Below the pieces are notes generated by a model, which saw nothing but the letters and a program-made list of their open reading frames with translations, had not been told where the DNA came from and ran no database searches. The position numbers and the translations under genes were made by a program. A stretch of 64,000 nt of DNA from Elioraea sp. (GTDB lineage: Bacteria; Pseudomonadota; Alphaproteobacteria; Acetobacterales; Acetobacteraceae): contig NZ_JALHPR010000001.1 in the NCBI RefSeq assembly GCF_022842375.1, forward strand, positions 62,001 through 126,000, read 5' to 3'. Positions 52,728 through 62,170 of this stretch are shown here, piece by piece. Positions within the stretch are counted from its first letter, which is position 1; each line of letters starts with the position of its first letter.

Positions 52728-53021
52728 ATGGCGCGTCGCTGCGGCGTCACGGGCAAGGGTGTGCAGACTGGCAACAATGTCAGCCACGCCAACAACAAGT
52801 CGCGCCGGCGGTTCCTCCCGAACCTCCAGGTCGCCTCGATGATGTCGGAGGTGCTCGGCACCACGATCCGCATGCGCATGACCACGCGCGGCATCCGCAC
52901 GATCGAGCACAATGGCGGCATCGATTCGTGGCTGCTCGGTACGCCCGATCGCAGGCTGTCCGACGAGGCGCGGGTACTGAAGCGCCGGCTCGAGCGGGCA
53001 AAGGCCAAGAAGGCCGCCTGA
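52728..53021 (+). CDS. rpmB: 50S ribosomal protein L28
   Basis: A 97-residue ribosomal protein L28 of the long alphaproteobacterial type. It starts [28 protein letters not shown], with the family's NNVSHANxKTRR block, and closes with the basic tail [12 protein letters not shown]. Location is the large ribosomal subunit. ATG 52728. A canonical terminator follows at 53064-53087. Confidence 0.97.
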   Translation: MARRCGVTGKGVQTGNNVSHANNKSRRRFLPNLQVASMMSEVLGTTIRMRMTTRGIRTIEHNGGIDSWLLGTPDRRLSDEARVLKRRLERAKAKKAA

Positions 53022-53063
53022 TGGCATGCTGCCCCGGGCATCGCCCCGGGCAGCGCCGGGATG

Positions 53064-53087
53064 GGCCCGCTTCGGCGGGCCTTTTTT
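53064..53087 (+). terminator. Rho-independent terminator after rpmB
   Basis: A 7-bp stem GGCCCGC with TTCG tetraloop and GCGGGCC, followed by six T bases. Textbook intrinsic terminator. Confidence 0.95.
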
Positions 53088-53107
53088 CGTCAAGGGGCTG
53101 AGACGCC

Positions 53108-53881
53108 GTGCTGCCGCTCTCCCCGGCCGCCATTGTCGCCGCGCTGAACGCGCTCCCGCCCGACGTCGTCTGGCTGATGATGGCGGCAGCTTCCTTCGGC
53201 GCCGTTCTCGCGATGCTCGCCGCGTTCGGCCGGACAGGCCTCGTCGTCTTCATCGCGGTGGCCGTGATCGCTGCCAACCTTCAGGTGCTGAAGGTCGTTC
53301 CCTTCGTGCTGCTGCCCGGGCCTGTCGCGGAGGGGACGGTGGTGTTCGCCGCCACCTATCTCGCGACCGACATCCTCGCCGAGCATTACGGACCCGCCGC
53401 CGCCCGACAGGCCGTCTGGCTCGGCTTCGCCGCGCACCTGATCATGACCGTGCTGATGCTGCTCGCCCTCGGCTACCGCCCGCTCGATGCCGCGACGGCG
53501 GGCGAAGGCCTTGCCTGGGCGCTGCCGTTCCATGACCACCTCGCGGCGCTGTTCACGCCTGCACCAGCGCTGTTCGTGGCAGGGATGACGAGCTATCTCG
53601 TCAGCCAACTCATCGACATCCGCATCTTCACCGCGCTCGGGATCGCCACCGCCGGCCGTGCCCTCTGGCTGCGAAACACCGCGAGCACGGCGGTGAGCGC
53701 GCTGATCGACAGCGTGCTGTTCTCGACCCTCGCCTTCGTCGTGTTCGCCGAGAACCCCGTGCCATGGGACGTTCTGTGGCGCACCTACATCCTTGGCACC
53801 TGGCTCGTGCGCTTAGGGCTTGCGGTGGCCGACACGCCGGCGATGTACCTCGCCGGCCGCCTGGTTCCGGAGAAGCGATGA
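53108..53881 (+). CDS. Queuosine precursor transporter (YhhQ/VUT family)
   Basis: A 257-residue membrane protein with about six helices. The VUT-family signature is NLQVLKVVPF then VVFAATYLATDILAEHYG, with LVSQLIDIRIF and LRNTASTAVSALIDSVLFSTLAF. YhhQ takes up queuosine precursors (preQ0/preQ1, and queuine in some bacteria). The GTG start at 53108 follows the rpmB terminator by 20 bases. The stop overlaps the tgt ATG (ATGA), so import and tRNA insertion are encoded in one operon. Confidence 0.93.
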   Translation: MLPLSPAAIVAALNALPPDVVWLMMAAASFGAVLAMLAAFGRTGLVVFIAVAVIAANLQVLKVVPFVLLPGPVAEGTVVFAATYLATDILAEHYGPAAARQAVWLGFAAHLIMTVLMLLALGYRPLDAATAGEGLAWALPFHDHLAALFTPAPALFVAGMTSYLVSQLIDIRIFTALGIATAGRALWLRNTASTAVSALIDSVLFSTLAFVVFAENPVPWDVLWRTYILGTWLVRLGLAVADTPAMYLAGRLVPEKR

Positions 53882-55098
53882 GCGCGCGTTATCCCGCGCA
53901 TCGCTTCACCGTTACAGCCCGTGACAGCGCGAGCCGTGCGCGGACCGGGCTGATCGAGACGCCGCACGGGTCCATCGCCACGCCTGCCTTCGTGCTCTGC
54001 GCCACGCGCGGCGCGCTGAAGGCAGCGACGATGGACGATGTGCGCAGGCTCGGCGCCTCGGTCGTGCTCGGCAACACCTATCACCTGTTGCTCGCACCAG
54101 GTCCCGAACGCATCGCTTCGCTCGGTGGGCTGGCCACCATGACGGGCTGGCGCGGCCCGACGCTGACCGACAGCGGTGGTTTCCAGATCTTCTCGATGGG
54201 CCATGGCGGCGTGGCAGCCGAGATCAAGGGCAACCGCTCCGGCACGCCGGCAGCGACGCTGATCGGCATCGAGGAGGCAGGGGCGACGTTCCGGTCCTAT
54301 CTCGATGGCGCGGTGAAGCGGCTGTCGCCCGAGATCTCGCTCTCCGTCCAGGCCGCGATCGGGGCCGATCTCGTCGTGGTGCTCGACGAGTGCACGCCCT
54401 TCCACGCTGACCGTGCCTATGTCGAACGCGCGCTCGCCCGCACCTTCCGCTGGTCACGGCGTTCGCTCGCCGCCTTCGATGCGGCAGGCGGCATGGGCAG
54501 CGCGGGACCGCAGGCGGTGGTGGGCATCGCCGGCGGGCATGTGCACGAGGACCTTCGCCGCGCGGCGGCCGATTTCGTGAACGGGGAGGATTTCTTCGGC
54601 CACGCGATCGGCGATTCACTCGGCGGCACGCGCGAGGAGATGCACCGCATCGTCGCGTTCCAGGCGCCGCTGCTGCGCCCCGACAGGCCGATCCACCTGC
54701 TCGGCATCGGCCAGGTGGCCGATATCTGGAACGGCGTCGCTGCCGGCATCGATACGTTCGACTGCGTGCACCCGACGCGCATCGCCCGCCATGGCGGGGC
54801 GCTCGTTCGGGCCGGCACCGATGGTGCCGCCGGGCGCGATCACCTGAACCTCCGCAACGCCCGCTTCCGCGACGATCCGCGCCCGCTCGAGGAGGGGTGT
54901 GACTGTCCAGCCTGTGCCGCGGGACTCTCGCGCGCCTATATCCACCATCTGCTGAAGGTCGACGAGCTCGCCGGCCTGCTGCTGATCAGCCGCCACAACA
55001 TCCGCTTCATGATGCGGCTGATGGACACGGTGCGTGCGGCAATCGCGGCAGGGCGGGTGCGCGAGGAAGCGGCGGCGTGGGGCGCCAGCCTCGGCTGA
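53878..55098 (+). CDS. tgt: tRNA-guanine transglycosylase
   Basis: Tgt exchanges guanine 34 of certain tRNAs for a queuosine precursor. It is a 406-residue TIM barrel. The substrate pocket and catalytic Asp lie in LTDSGGFQIFSM and VVVLDECTPF. The zinc site is CDCPACAAGLSRAYIHHLLK (CxCxxC with His). RIARHGGALVR contains the tRNA-contact loop. It is cotranscribed with the upstream transporter. Start ATG 53878 overlaps that gene's stop. Confidence 0.96.
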   Translation: MSARYPAHRFTVTARDSASRARTGLIETPHGSIATPAFVLCATRGALKAATMDDVRRLGASVVLGNTYHLLLAPGPERIASLGGLATMTGWRGPTLTDSGGFQIFSMGHGGVAAEIKGNRSGTPAATLIGIEEAGATFRSYLDGAVKRLSPEISLSVQAAIGADLVVVLDECTPFHADRAYVERALARTFRWSRRSLAAFDAAGGMGSAGPQAVVGIAGGHVHEDLRRAAADFVNGEDFFGHAIGDSLGGTREEMHRIVAFQAPLLRPDRPIHLLGIGQVADIWNGVAAGIDTFDCVHPTRIARHGGALVRAGTDGAAGRDHLNLRNARFRDDPRPLEEGCDCPACAAGLSRAYIHHLLKVDELAGLLLISRHNIRFMMRLMDTVRAAIAAGRVREEAAAWGASLG

Positions 55099-55212
55099 GT
55101 GGGCTCGCTTGGCCATTGCTTCTGATCAATGCAGCGCGCCCGGATCGAAGGAAAGCTTCGCCGATGCCGGTGACGTGCCCGTGGGGGTGCGCGCCCGCAT
55201 GGGAGAAGGTCC

Positions 55213-56205
55213 GTGCGACAAAGTCAGCGCGCGCCATGCCGGCGCGCCGCCGTCGTCGGGGTTGCCCTGGCGGCCGTGGTTGCTTTCCCCGGCCTGGCGC
55301 CGGCGGTCGTGCTCAATGATGGGATGATCGGGGCGGAGACGATCGACGAGGCCGCGCTCGGGCTCGGCATGAAGCCGCGCTACTCGGGCATCGGCGGCGT
55401 ATTCGCATCGCGGGGTGGCGCCGGGAACCTCTGCACCGGCTCGCTCGTGAGTGCGACGATGGTGCTGACGGCGGCACACTGCTTCGACAGGTCAGCTGAC
55501 GGGACGAGCGACTACGCTCCCTCGGAGGTCAAGTTCCTTTATGGCAACGACCTCGGCCTCGACCTGTTCCGCCCGACCGCGCCAGGCATCGTGGCGAGCG
55601 CGATCTATCTCAACCCCCTTTATGTTGCAGACGGGACCTCTGTCTACCAGCGCTACGATCTCGCCCTGCTCGAACTGAGCAGTGCCGTTCCCGACGCATA
55701 CCAACCCTTCGCAGTCTATGCATCGCCCGGCGGCAACCAGGCCGACATCGTCGGCTACGGCAAGAGCGGCCCTGGAGGATCAGTCCAGGACAACAGGAAG
55801 CGCGCGGGGGTGAACGCGGCCTACATCCTCGACCGGTCGCCCAACTACACGTTGGTCGATTTCGACCAGCTCGGCGCCGACGACCCGGGCACACGCTTCC
55901 GCGACGGCGAGGTCGCGTTTTCCAAGGTCGAAGCTTCGCCCTGCGGCGGGGACAGCGGCGGTCCATTGCTGACAATGAGCGACTTCATGCTGAGCGGCGT
56001 GGTCACGGGATCGCTGAGGCCGGACGACGAAGCCTGCCGCTATGGTGATGTGGTGGCGTATGTCCACACGGGGCAGGAAGACAACGCGTGGTTCCTCCGC
56101 TCGCACGGCGTCGAGGTGATCGACGAGCCAGGAACGATGGCGCTGTTCGGCGCAGCGCTGCTTGCGTTGTTCGCAGCCCGGAGGCGGGGCGTCCCTTCAG
56201 CGTGA
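55213..56205 (+). CDS. Trypsin-like serine protease with PEP-CTERM sorting tail
   Basis: A 330-residue exported chymotrypsin-fold protease. A signal peptide (AAVVGVALAAVVAFPGLAPA) leads in. The triad is His in LTAAHCFD, Asp in YDLALLELSS and Ser in PCGGDSGGPLL. The C terminus, DEPGTMALFGAALLALFAARRR, matches PEP-CTERM: the P-x-x motif, a hydrophobic helix and an Arg cluster, a signal for cleavage by an exosortase and surface release or attachment. No exosortase is in the window. GTG 55213 is the start. The stop overlaps the convergent gene end by 9 bases. Confidence 0.9.
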   Translation: MRQSQRAPCRRAAVVGVALAAVVAFPGLAPAVVLNDGMIGAETIDEAALGLGMKPRYSGIGGVFASRGGAGNLCTGSLVSATMVLTAAHCFDRSADGTSDYAPSEVKFLYGNDLGLDLFRPTAPGIVASAIYLNPLYVADGTSVYQRYDLALLELSSAVPDAYQPFAVYASPGGNQADIVGYGKSGPGGSVQDNRKRAGVNAAYILDRSPNYTLVDFDQLGADDPGTRFRDGEVAFSKVEASPCGGDSGGPLLTMSDFMLSGVVTGSLRPDDEACRYGDVVAYVHTGQEDNAWFLRSHGVEVIDEPGTMALFGAALLALFAARRRGVPSA

Positions 56206-57081
56206 TCGGGTGGTGAGCGCGGCTGGGTCGAGCCTGAACAGCATAAGGATGTTGCGCTGGAACAGGCTGAAATTGTCGTCCGACAGGATGGCGACATCGA
56301 GCGCTCCGTCCTCGCGCCGCGCCACCGCGATGGCCTCGTAGTTGTCGGAGGCGAGCGGCGGGGCGATCGCTGCGATCTCAACCGGCTCCAGCACGTCGCG
56401 GGCGAAAGCATCGCGTGGCAGCCATGCGATGCGGCTCGTGAAGCCCGTCAGCACGCTAACGCGGCGCTCCAGCACCAGCGCCCCGCCATCGGGAAGTCCT
56501 GCTGCGTCGACCGGCACGAGGTCGGGCCCCGGGCGATAGCGGCGCTGCGTCCAGCTGCTGCCGTCGCCGCTCCCGAGCCAGGCGGGGCAGGTGCCGTCGT
56601 CGGCCGCCGCCTCGGCGATCGCAAACAGCCTGCCATCGGCCAGCACAGCGAGGGTCTCGAGACCAGCGTTGGCGACGAGCGTGGCGATGCCGGGCGGTGC
56701 GGGAAAGTAGAGCCCCGGCGCATCCGGATCGGCGAAGGCGCGGATGCGGTGCCAGCGCTCGAAGGCGACGAGCAGCCGCCCATCGGGCAGCAACGCCAGC
56801 GCCTCAGCATCGCCGGCCCGGCCGGCGCGAAGGGCAGCGCCGTTGCTGTCGCGGATCGGGCTGAGGCGTGGGTCCGCGATACCGGTCAGCATGCCTTCGC
56901 CGCCACGCTCGATCCGCCCGCGGAACCAGTGCGCCTGGTCGGTGATCGCGATGATCGTGCCGTCGGCCGAGAGGAGCAGGCCGGACAGCCCGCCGAAGGC
57001 CCGGTCATCGCCGCCGAGCGCAAGCGCGCCCCGGAACTGGAGGGGGCCGAGGCGGTCGAGCGTTGGCGCCTCGTCCGACAA
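56197..57081 (-). CDS. Esterase-like activity of phytase-family protein
   Basis: A beta-propeller protein of the esterase-like-phytase family (PF13449-type). The core block FGGLSGLLLSADGTIIAITDQAHW is diagnostic, with AGDAEALALLPDGRLLVAFERWHRI and NYEAIAVARRE later. The first usable start codon is TTG 57081, giving 294 residues. The frame is open further upstream and encodes a good signal peptide (RRALFAAPLLAVSTPAAALTLRA) with no ATG, GTG or TTG before it, only CTG (57183). The true protein is therefore probably longer and exported. It lies just after cobT. Confidence 0.78.
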   Translation of the reverse strand: MSDEAPTLDRLGPLQFRGALALGGDDRAFGGLSGLLLSADGTIIAITDQAHWFRGRIERGGEGMLTGIADPRLSPIRDSNGAALRAGRAGDAEALALLPDGRLLVAFERWHRIRAFADPDAPGLYFPAPPGIATLVANAGLETLAVLADGRLFAIAEAAADDGTCPAWLGSGDGSSWTQRRYRPGPDLVPVDAAGLPDGGALVLERRVSVLTGFTSRIAWLPRDAFARDVLEPVEIAAIAPPLASDNYEAIAVARREDGALDVAILSDDNFSLFQRNILMLFRLDPAALTTRSR

Positions 57082-57194
57082 CGGGAGCTGGCGCGCACGA
57101 AGCGTGAGCGCCGCGGCAGGCGTACTGACCGCCAGCAGCGGTGCGGCGAACAGCGCGCGGCGGTGGAGACCGCGAGAGTTCAGGCCACCGTTTC

Positions 57195-59078
57195 TCAGGC
57201 GACCAGCGCTGCCTGCTCGGCCGCGGCGCGGTGCCAGGCCTCGGCCGCGTCCTCGTCGAACAGCTCGGCGAGCTTCTTCATCATCGTGCCGCCAAGCTCC
57301 TCGGCATCGACGATGGTGACGGCGCGGCGATAGTAGCGCGTGACGTCATGGCCGATGCCGATCGCCGTCACCTCGATGCGCTTGTCACGCTCAATGCGGC
57401 GGATCACCTCGCGCAGATGGCGTTCGAGATAGTTGCCGGGATTGACCGAGAGCGTGCTGTCATCGACCGGCGCGCCATCGCTGATCACCATCAGGATCTT
57501 GCGGTGCTCGGGCCTGGCGGCGAGGCGGCGATACGCCCATTCCAGCGCCTCGCCGTCGATGTTCTCCTTGAGCAGCCCCTCGCGGAGCATCAGCCCGAGG
57601 TTCCGCCGCGCCCGCCGCCAGGGCTGCTCTGCCGCCTTGTAGACGATGTGGCGAAGGTCGTTCAGCCGGCCGGGGTTGCGCTTCTTGCCTTCCTGCACCC
57701 AGCGCTCGCGGCTCTGCCCGCCCTTCCAGGCGCGCGTCGTGAAGCCGAGGATCTCGACCTTCACCGCGCAGCGCTCGAGCGTGCGGGCGAGGATGTCGGC
57801 CGACATCGCCGCGACCGTGATCGGACGGCCGCGCATCGAGCCGGAATTGTCGATCAGCAGCGACACCACCGTGTCGCGGAACTCGGTCTCGCGCTCGCGC
57901 TTGTAGCTGAGCGAGTGGGTCGGGTTGGCGACGATGCGGGCCAGCCGCGAGACGTCGAGCAGCCCTTCCTCGAGGTCGAAGTCCCAGCTGCGCGACTGCT
58001 GCGCGAGCAGGCGGCGCTGCAGCCTGTTCGCGAGCTTGGATACGACGCCCTGGAGGTGCTGGAGCTGCTGGTCGAGCTGGCTGCGAAGTCGCGTGAGCTC
58101 GTCGGTATCGCAGAGCTCGTCGGCCGCGACCTCCTCGTCGAACTGTCGCGTATAGGGCTCGTAGCGATGCGCCTCGTTGCCGAGGTCACGGTCCTTGCGC
58201 GCCTGCGGGCCGGCTGGGCGGTCGTCGCCCTCGGCCGCCGCTCCCTCGTCCTGCTCCTGCTCGACGCTGTCGGCGGCCTCGGCCTGGCCCTCGGCCTCCT
58301 CCTCGCGCGCGCCGGGCATGCTCTCGGCCTCGGCGGCGGAGCCGGCGCTGTCCTGCTCCTGCTCGTCGGCCCCTTCTTCCTGCTCGCCCTGCTCGTCGTC
58401 CTGTTCCTCGGCCTCGGCTTCGGCGTCGGTTTCCTCTTCGGCCATGTCGAGTGCGGCGAGCAGCTTGCGCGCGGCGCGGGCGAACTGGTCCTGGTCGTCG
58501 AGATTGCCGGCGAGGCTCTCCAGCGCCACGAACGCCTTGTCGGGCAGCGTGGCACGCCAGAGGCCGAGCACCTCGCGCGCCGCATCGGGCGTTGCCTCGC
58601 CCGTCAGCGCCTCGCGGGCCAGCAGCTCGATCGCCTTGGCGACGGGCAGCTGCTCGCGCCGCGTCATGCGGTCGAGCCCGTCGGCCTCGCATTCCTCGGC
58701 CAGCCGCGCCCGCAGGTTCGCAGCGACGCCCGCCATCACGCGGGAGCCGAGCGCCTCGACGCGGGCCTGGGCGAGCAGGTCGAACACCTCGCGTGCCTCG
58801 CGGCGGGCTGGCAGTCGCTTGCCGTGCAGCGTGTCGTCATGGAGCTTGAGCTTGAGCGCCATGGCGTCGGCCGCGCCGCGCAGCCGCGCCATTTCGGCGG
58901 CCGGAAGCGCGCGCGAGGGCACCGGCAACCGCGCGCGCTTGCCGGCAACACCTGGGGGACCGGGCTGGAACGCGACATCGACATCGCCGCGTTCGGCGAC
59001 CGCACGGAGCGCGCCGGCCGTCGCCCGGCGGAACTCCTCGGTGCGGGCCGTGTCGCCCGGTTTCGGTGGCTGTGCCAT
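57195..59078 (-). CDS. cobT: Cobaltochelatase subunit CobT
   Basis: CobT forms with CobS the AAA+/MIDAS ring that, with CobN, inserts cobalt into hydrogenobyrinic acid diamide in the aerobic cobalamin pathway. It is a 627-residue protein. An N-terminal helical domain is followed by a very acidic linker of about 80 residues (near residues 212-300, mostly Glu, Asp, Gln and Ala). A von Willebrand-type MIDAS domain comes next ([14 protein letters not shown], DxSxS) and closes with [14 protein letters not shown] and [10 protein letters not shown]. Start ATG 59078 lies 13 bases after cobS. CobN is not in the window. Confidence 0.95.
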   Translation of the reverse strand: MAQPPKPGDTARTEEFRRATAGALRAVAERGDVDVAFQPGPPGVAGKRARLPVPSRALPAAEMARLRGAADAMALKLKLHDDTLHGKRLPARREAREVFDLLAQARVEALGSRVMAGVAANLRARLAEECEADGLDRMTRREQLPVAKAIELLAREALTGEATPDAAREVLGLWRATLPDKAFVALESLAGNLDDQDQFARAARKLLAALDMAEEETDAEAEAEEQDDEQGEQEEGADEQEQDSAGSAAEAESMPGAREEEAEGQAEAADSVEQEQDEGAAAEGDDRPAGPQARKDRDLGNEAHRYEPYTRQFDEEVAADELCDTDELTRLRSQLDQQLQHLQGVVSKLANRLQRRLLAQQSRSWDFDLEEGLLDVSRLARIVANPTHSLSYKRERETEFRDTVVSLLIDNSGSMRGRPITVAAMSADILARTLERCAVKVEILGFTTRAWKGGQSRERWVQEGKKRNPGRLNDLRHIVYKAAEQPWRRARRNLGLMLREGLLKENIDGEALEWAYRRLAARPEHRKILMVISDGAPVDDSTLSVNPGNYLERHLREVIRRIERDKRIEVTAIGIGHDVTRYYRRAVTIVDAEELGGTMMKKLAELFDEDAAEAWHRAAAEQAALVA

Positions 59079-59091
59079 CAGCAGCGCCCCA

Positions 59092-60102
59092 TCACGCCGC
59101 GCGGCGCGGACCGGCCCCGAGCGGCAGCTCCTCGTTGAAGCAGCGCTGGTAGTACTCGGCCACCGTCGCGCGCTCCGCCTCGTCGCACTTGTTCAGGAAG
59201 GTCACGCGGAACGCGAACGCGATGTCATCGAAGATCTTGGTGTTCTCGGCCCAGGTGATCACGGTGCGGGGGCTCATCACGGTCGAGATGTCGCCGTTGA
59301 TGAAGCCGGCGCGGGTGAGGTCGGCCAGCGCCACCATCGCTGCGACCCGCTTCTTCGCCGCGGCATCGCTGGTGGGGATGGCGAGCTTGGCGGTCACGAT
59401 CTCGGTCTCCTGCTCGTGCGGCAGGTAGTTGAGGGTCGCGACGATGTTCCAGCGGTCCATCTGGCCCTGGTTGATCTGCTGCGTGCCGTGATAGAGGCCG
59501 GTCGTGTCGCCGAGGCCAACCGTGTTGGCGGTTGCGAACAGCCGGAACCCCGGGTGCGGGCGGATCACGCGGTTCTGGTCAAGCAGCGTCAGCTTGCCCT
59601 CGACCTCCAGCACGCGCTGGATCACGAACATCACGTCGGGGCGGCCGGCGTCATACTCGTCGAACACCAGCGCGCAGGGGTGCTGGAGCGCCCAGGGCAG
59701 GATGCCCTCGCGGAACTCGGTGATCTGCTTGCCGTCGCGCAGCACGATCGCATCCTTGCCGATCAGGTCGATGCGGCTGATGTGGCTGTCGAGGTTCACG
59801 CGGATGCAGGGCCAGTTGAGGCGGGCGGCCACCTGCTCGATATGCGTCGACTTGCCGGTGCCGTGGTAGCCCTGGACCATCACGCGACGGTTGTGGGCGA
59901 AGCCGGCGAGGATCGCGAGTGTCGTCTCGCGGTCAAAGCGATAGGCCTCGTCGATGTCGGGCACGTGCTCGGTCCGCACCGAGAAGGCCGGCACCTCGAG
60001 GTCGGAGGCGATGCCGAAGACATCCCCCACACGCACCTTCGTGTCTGGGAGGTCGATCGCCGAGGTCGGTCTTGCGTCAGCCAACTGGGTCACCTTCGTC
60101 AT
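59092..60102 (-). CDS. cobS: Cobaltochelatase subunit CobS
   Basis: CobS is the AAA+ ATPase of the cobaltochelatase complex. It has 336 residues. The Walker A motif is [14 protein letters not shown], Walker B is [10 protein letters not shown] ([12 protein letters not shown]), sensor 1 is FATANTVG and the arginine-finger region is NYLPHEQE. The N-terminal [19 protein letters not shown] is conserved in CobS. It is followed by cobT in the same direction, 13 bases apart, and is preceded by the J-domain gene, an arrangement common in alphaproteobacteria. Confidence 0.96.
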   Translation of the reverse strand: MTKVTQLADARPTSAIDLPDTKVRVGDVFGIASDLEVPAFSVRTEHVPDIDEAYRFDRETTLAILAGFAHNRRVMVQGYHGTGKSTHIEQVAARLNWPCIRVNLDSHISRIDLIGKDAIVLRDGKQITEFREGILPWALQHPCALVFDEYDAGRPDVMFVIQRVLEVEGKLTLLDQNRVIRPHPGFRLFATANTVGLGDTTGLYHGTQQINQGQMDRWNIVATLNYLPHEQETEIVTAKLAIPTSDAAAKKRVAAMVALADLTRAGFINGDISTVMSPRTVITWAENTKIFDDIAFAFRVTFLNKCDEAERATVAEYYQRCFNEELPLGAGPRRAA

Positions 60103-60181
60103 GCGCGGTCCGCTTTCCTGCGTCGTGGAACAGATTAGACCCCGTTGCGGCGCTTGCGAAGGCCGCCCCGGCGATTGGCCG

Positions 60182-60769
60182 TCATCCGCCTGCGGGAAGC
60201 ACGCGGATCAGCGTCGTATAGGCTGCGTTGATGGTCTTGAGCTTGTCCTCTGCCGCCTTGTCGCCGCTGTTGGCGTCGGGGTGGTGACGCTTGGCCAATG
60301 CCTTGTACGCGCGCTTGACCTCGACGCGCGTCACAGGCCAGGGCAGGTCGAGGGTGGCGAGGGGGGAACGAAGCTCCGCCGGGATCTCGGTCGTCTCGCG
60401 GGCCGGAGCAGGCTTGGCGTTGCCGAGGACGCCGAACGGGTCCGCGACCCGCTCGTCCGGCCCGAGGCCGATGCGCCCCAGCGGCCAGGTCGGGCGCTGC
60501 CAGGTCGTGTCGCGGCGCATCTCGCTCTCGATCTCGCCGGGGCTCATGCCCTTGTAGTAGTCCCAGGCGCGGTTGTATTCGCGCACATGCTCGAGGCAGA
60601 ACCAGTAGTAGTCGTTCAGGCTGCGTCGCGATTTCGGGGCACGGAATCCGCCATGGGCGGCGCAGCCGGGCCTGTCGCAGGGGCGCGAGAGATCGTCGGT
60701 TTGCGGGGCATCGGCCCGGAGCCGGGAGTTTCGGGGTGCACCATGGGTGCGGGCGGTGCCGTTACGCAT
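60182..60769 (-). CDS. J-domain (DnaJ-like) protein
   Basis: A 195-residue J-domain protein. The J domain is at the C terminus (about residues 130-192): [42 protein letters not shown], with the HPD tripeptide that activates Hsp70. The N-terminal part has a cysteine cluster ([12 protein letters not shown]) and a conserved block ([28 protein letters not shown]) seen in alphaproteobacterial genes next to cobS. The partner is unknown; its constant location suggests a role with the cobalt chelatase or with BolA. ATG 60769 is divergent from bolA. Confidence 0.9.
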   Translation of the reverse strand: MRNGTARTHGAPRNSRLRADAPQTDDLSRPCDRPGCAAHGGFRAPKSRRSLNDYYWFCLEHVREYNRAWDYYKGMSPGEIESEMRRDTTWQRPTWPLGRIGLGPDERVADPFGVLGNAKPAPARETTEIPAELRSPLATLDLPWPVTRVEVKRAYKALAKRHHPDANSGDKAAEDKLKTINAAYTTLIRVLPAGG

Positions 60770-60828
60770 CGGTCAGTTATGGCCACGGGTCATGGACGTG
60801 GCAAGGCAAGCAACAGGGGGGACAAGAC

Positions 60829-61119
60829 ATGACGGAACATCGCGCCGCGCGCATCAGGGCGGCACTCGAGGCAGCGCTGGCACCCGCCGAGATCGCCGTG
60901 GTCGACGACAGTGCCAGCCACGCTGGCCATGCCGGCAACCCGGACGGGGCAGGGGAGACGCACTACACCGTGCACGCCATCTCGCCCGTCTTCGCCGGCG
61001 AGGGGCGGGTGGCGCGGCAGCGGAGGGTTCACGCAGCGCTGGCGACGGAGTTCGCCACGGGCCTGCACGCGCTGAGCCTGAAGCTTCAGACGCCGGAGGA
61101 AGCCGCCTCGGGGCGGTGA
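60829..61119 (+). CDS. bolA: BolA-family protein
   Basis: A 96-residue BolA-family protein, one of the small iron-sulfur or DNA-linked regulators that pair with monothiol glutaredoxins. The loop with the conserved His is ETHYTVHAISPVFAGEGRVARQRRVHAALA, and LHALSLKLQTPEE closes the fold. The ATG at 60829 has GGGGGG-type sequence before it. It is divergent from the J-domain gene by 59 bases, a pairing common in alphaproteobacteria. Confidence 0.92.
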   Translation: MTEHRAARIRAALEAALAPAEIAVVDDSASHAGHAGNPDGAGETHYTVHAISPVFAGEGRVARQRRVHAALATEFATGLHALSLKLQTPEEAASGR

Positions 61120-61212
61120 CGCGGCGCGAACACCCGCACGCGAATCACCCTTTCGCTTCAACGTCCCATTAAATGATATCGGCCACTCTGCGCGCACACG
61201 GAGGAGCCCCCC

Positions 61213-61548
61213 ATGGCGCGCAGCACCCTGATCAACCGCAATATCGTGGCCGAGCGTGGCCGCACCAGCATGCGTCTCGAGCCCGAGCTCTGGGACGCGC
61301 TGTCGGAAATCTGCCGGCGCGAGCGGACGAGCCCGTCCGAGCTCTGCCGGCGCATCGAGAAGCTCGGCCTGAAGGGCGGCCGGACCTCGGCGATGCGTGT
61401 CTACGTGCTGCAGTATTTCCGCGCGGCGACCACCGAGGAAGGCCACATCGCGGCCGGCCACGGCATCGCCGATCACTCCCGGTCGTCGGGCAACGGATCG
61501 GCGCTGCGCACCGCGGTCGCGGCCTTCATGTCGGGTCCCGCCGAGTAG
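61213..61548 (+). CDS. Ribbon-helix-helix domain protein
   Basis: A 111-residue protein with a ribbon-helix-helix-type domain (TSMRLEPELWDALSEICRRERTSPSELCRRIEKLG, near residues 18-53), then SAMRVYVLQYFRAATTEEGH and an Ala/Gly-rich tail. It may be a transcription factor; targets are unknown. ATG 61213 has GGAGG at normal spacing. Its last 76 bases overlap the end of the convergent DUF2889 gene (61473-61548), so one of the two may have an extended 3' end. Confidence 0.85.
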   Translation: MARSTLINRNIVAERGRTSMRLEPELWDALSEICRRERTSPSELCRRIEKLGLKGGRTSAMRVYVLQYFRAATTEEGHIAAGHGIADHSRSSGNGSALRTAVAAFMSGPAE

Positions 61549-62135
61549 CCACGCGCCTTCACGTACTCCGGCCAGCGGCGGGCAACCATCGGGCTGTCCG
61601 CCGCGTAGGCATGGCAGGTGTTGAGCAGGGCGGGCGGGGCGGCAGGGTCTGCCGGTCGCTTGCGGCGCACGACGATGAGCGTCTGGAACGCCACCGTCGC
61701 CATCGGCCCGAGCAGTTCCACGAGGTGGGTGCACCCCTGCACGCCGCCCACCACTTCCTTCACCTTCCGGGTCCAGCCAGGGCCGATGCGCAGGCCCGCG
61801 AGCCGCGCGAAATTCGGCGTGATGGCAGGGCACATCGCGAAGGGCCCGTACTCCGTGTTCGCCTCAGCCGCGACCACGGTCATGTCCTCGTCGATGGTCA
61901 GCCGGATCAGCATGCCGTGCAGCGGCACGCCCGGCGTGACCTCGCCCCGATCCTCCGTCGAGAAGGCGTAGGTTTTCGTGTCGGCGAGCTGCGCCTCGAT
62001 GTCGAACAGCCCATCCTCGCGGCGGTAGCCGTCGATGACGATGGCGCGGGTGTGGAGCTTCTCGCGGGGGGATGGGGGGCTCAGCGGCACGGTCGCGCCT
62101 CGCTCATGCTGCGGTGCATCAGGGCGATATGGCAT
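61473..62135 (-). CDS. DUF2889 domain protein
   Basis: A 220-residue protein of the DUF2889 family, function unknown. The block KLHTRAIVIDGYRREDGLFDIEAQLADTKTYAF is diagnostic, followed by GVPLHGMLIRLTIDEDMTVVAAEA and GCTHLVELLGPMAT, ending with LLNTCHAYAADSPMVARRWPEY. Family members usually end near that Trp-Pro; here about 25 more residues extend into the convergent ribbon-helix-helix gene. ATG 62135. The cysteine and His motifs could be a metal site, but this is unproven. Confidence 0.82.
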   Translation of the reverse strand: MPYRPDAPQHERGATVPLSPPSPREKLHTRAIVIDGYRREDGLFDIEAQLADTKTYAFSTEDRGEVTPGVPLHGMLIRLTIDEDMTVVAAEANTEYGPFAMCPAITPNFARLAGLRIGPGWTRKVKEVVGGVQGCTHLVELLGPMATVAFQTLIVVRRKRPADPAAPPALLNTCHAYAADSPMVARRWPEYVKARGYSAGPDMKAATAVRSADPLPDDRE

Positions 62136-62170
62136 GGGCGGGCCGGCCCCGCCAGACGCGGCGTTGAGCC

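Noticed and set aside
57141-59138. Plus-strand frames of about 650 codons over cobT and cobS
   Set aside because: Shadows of the acidic linker and other GC-biased coding sequence.
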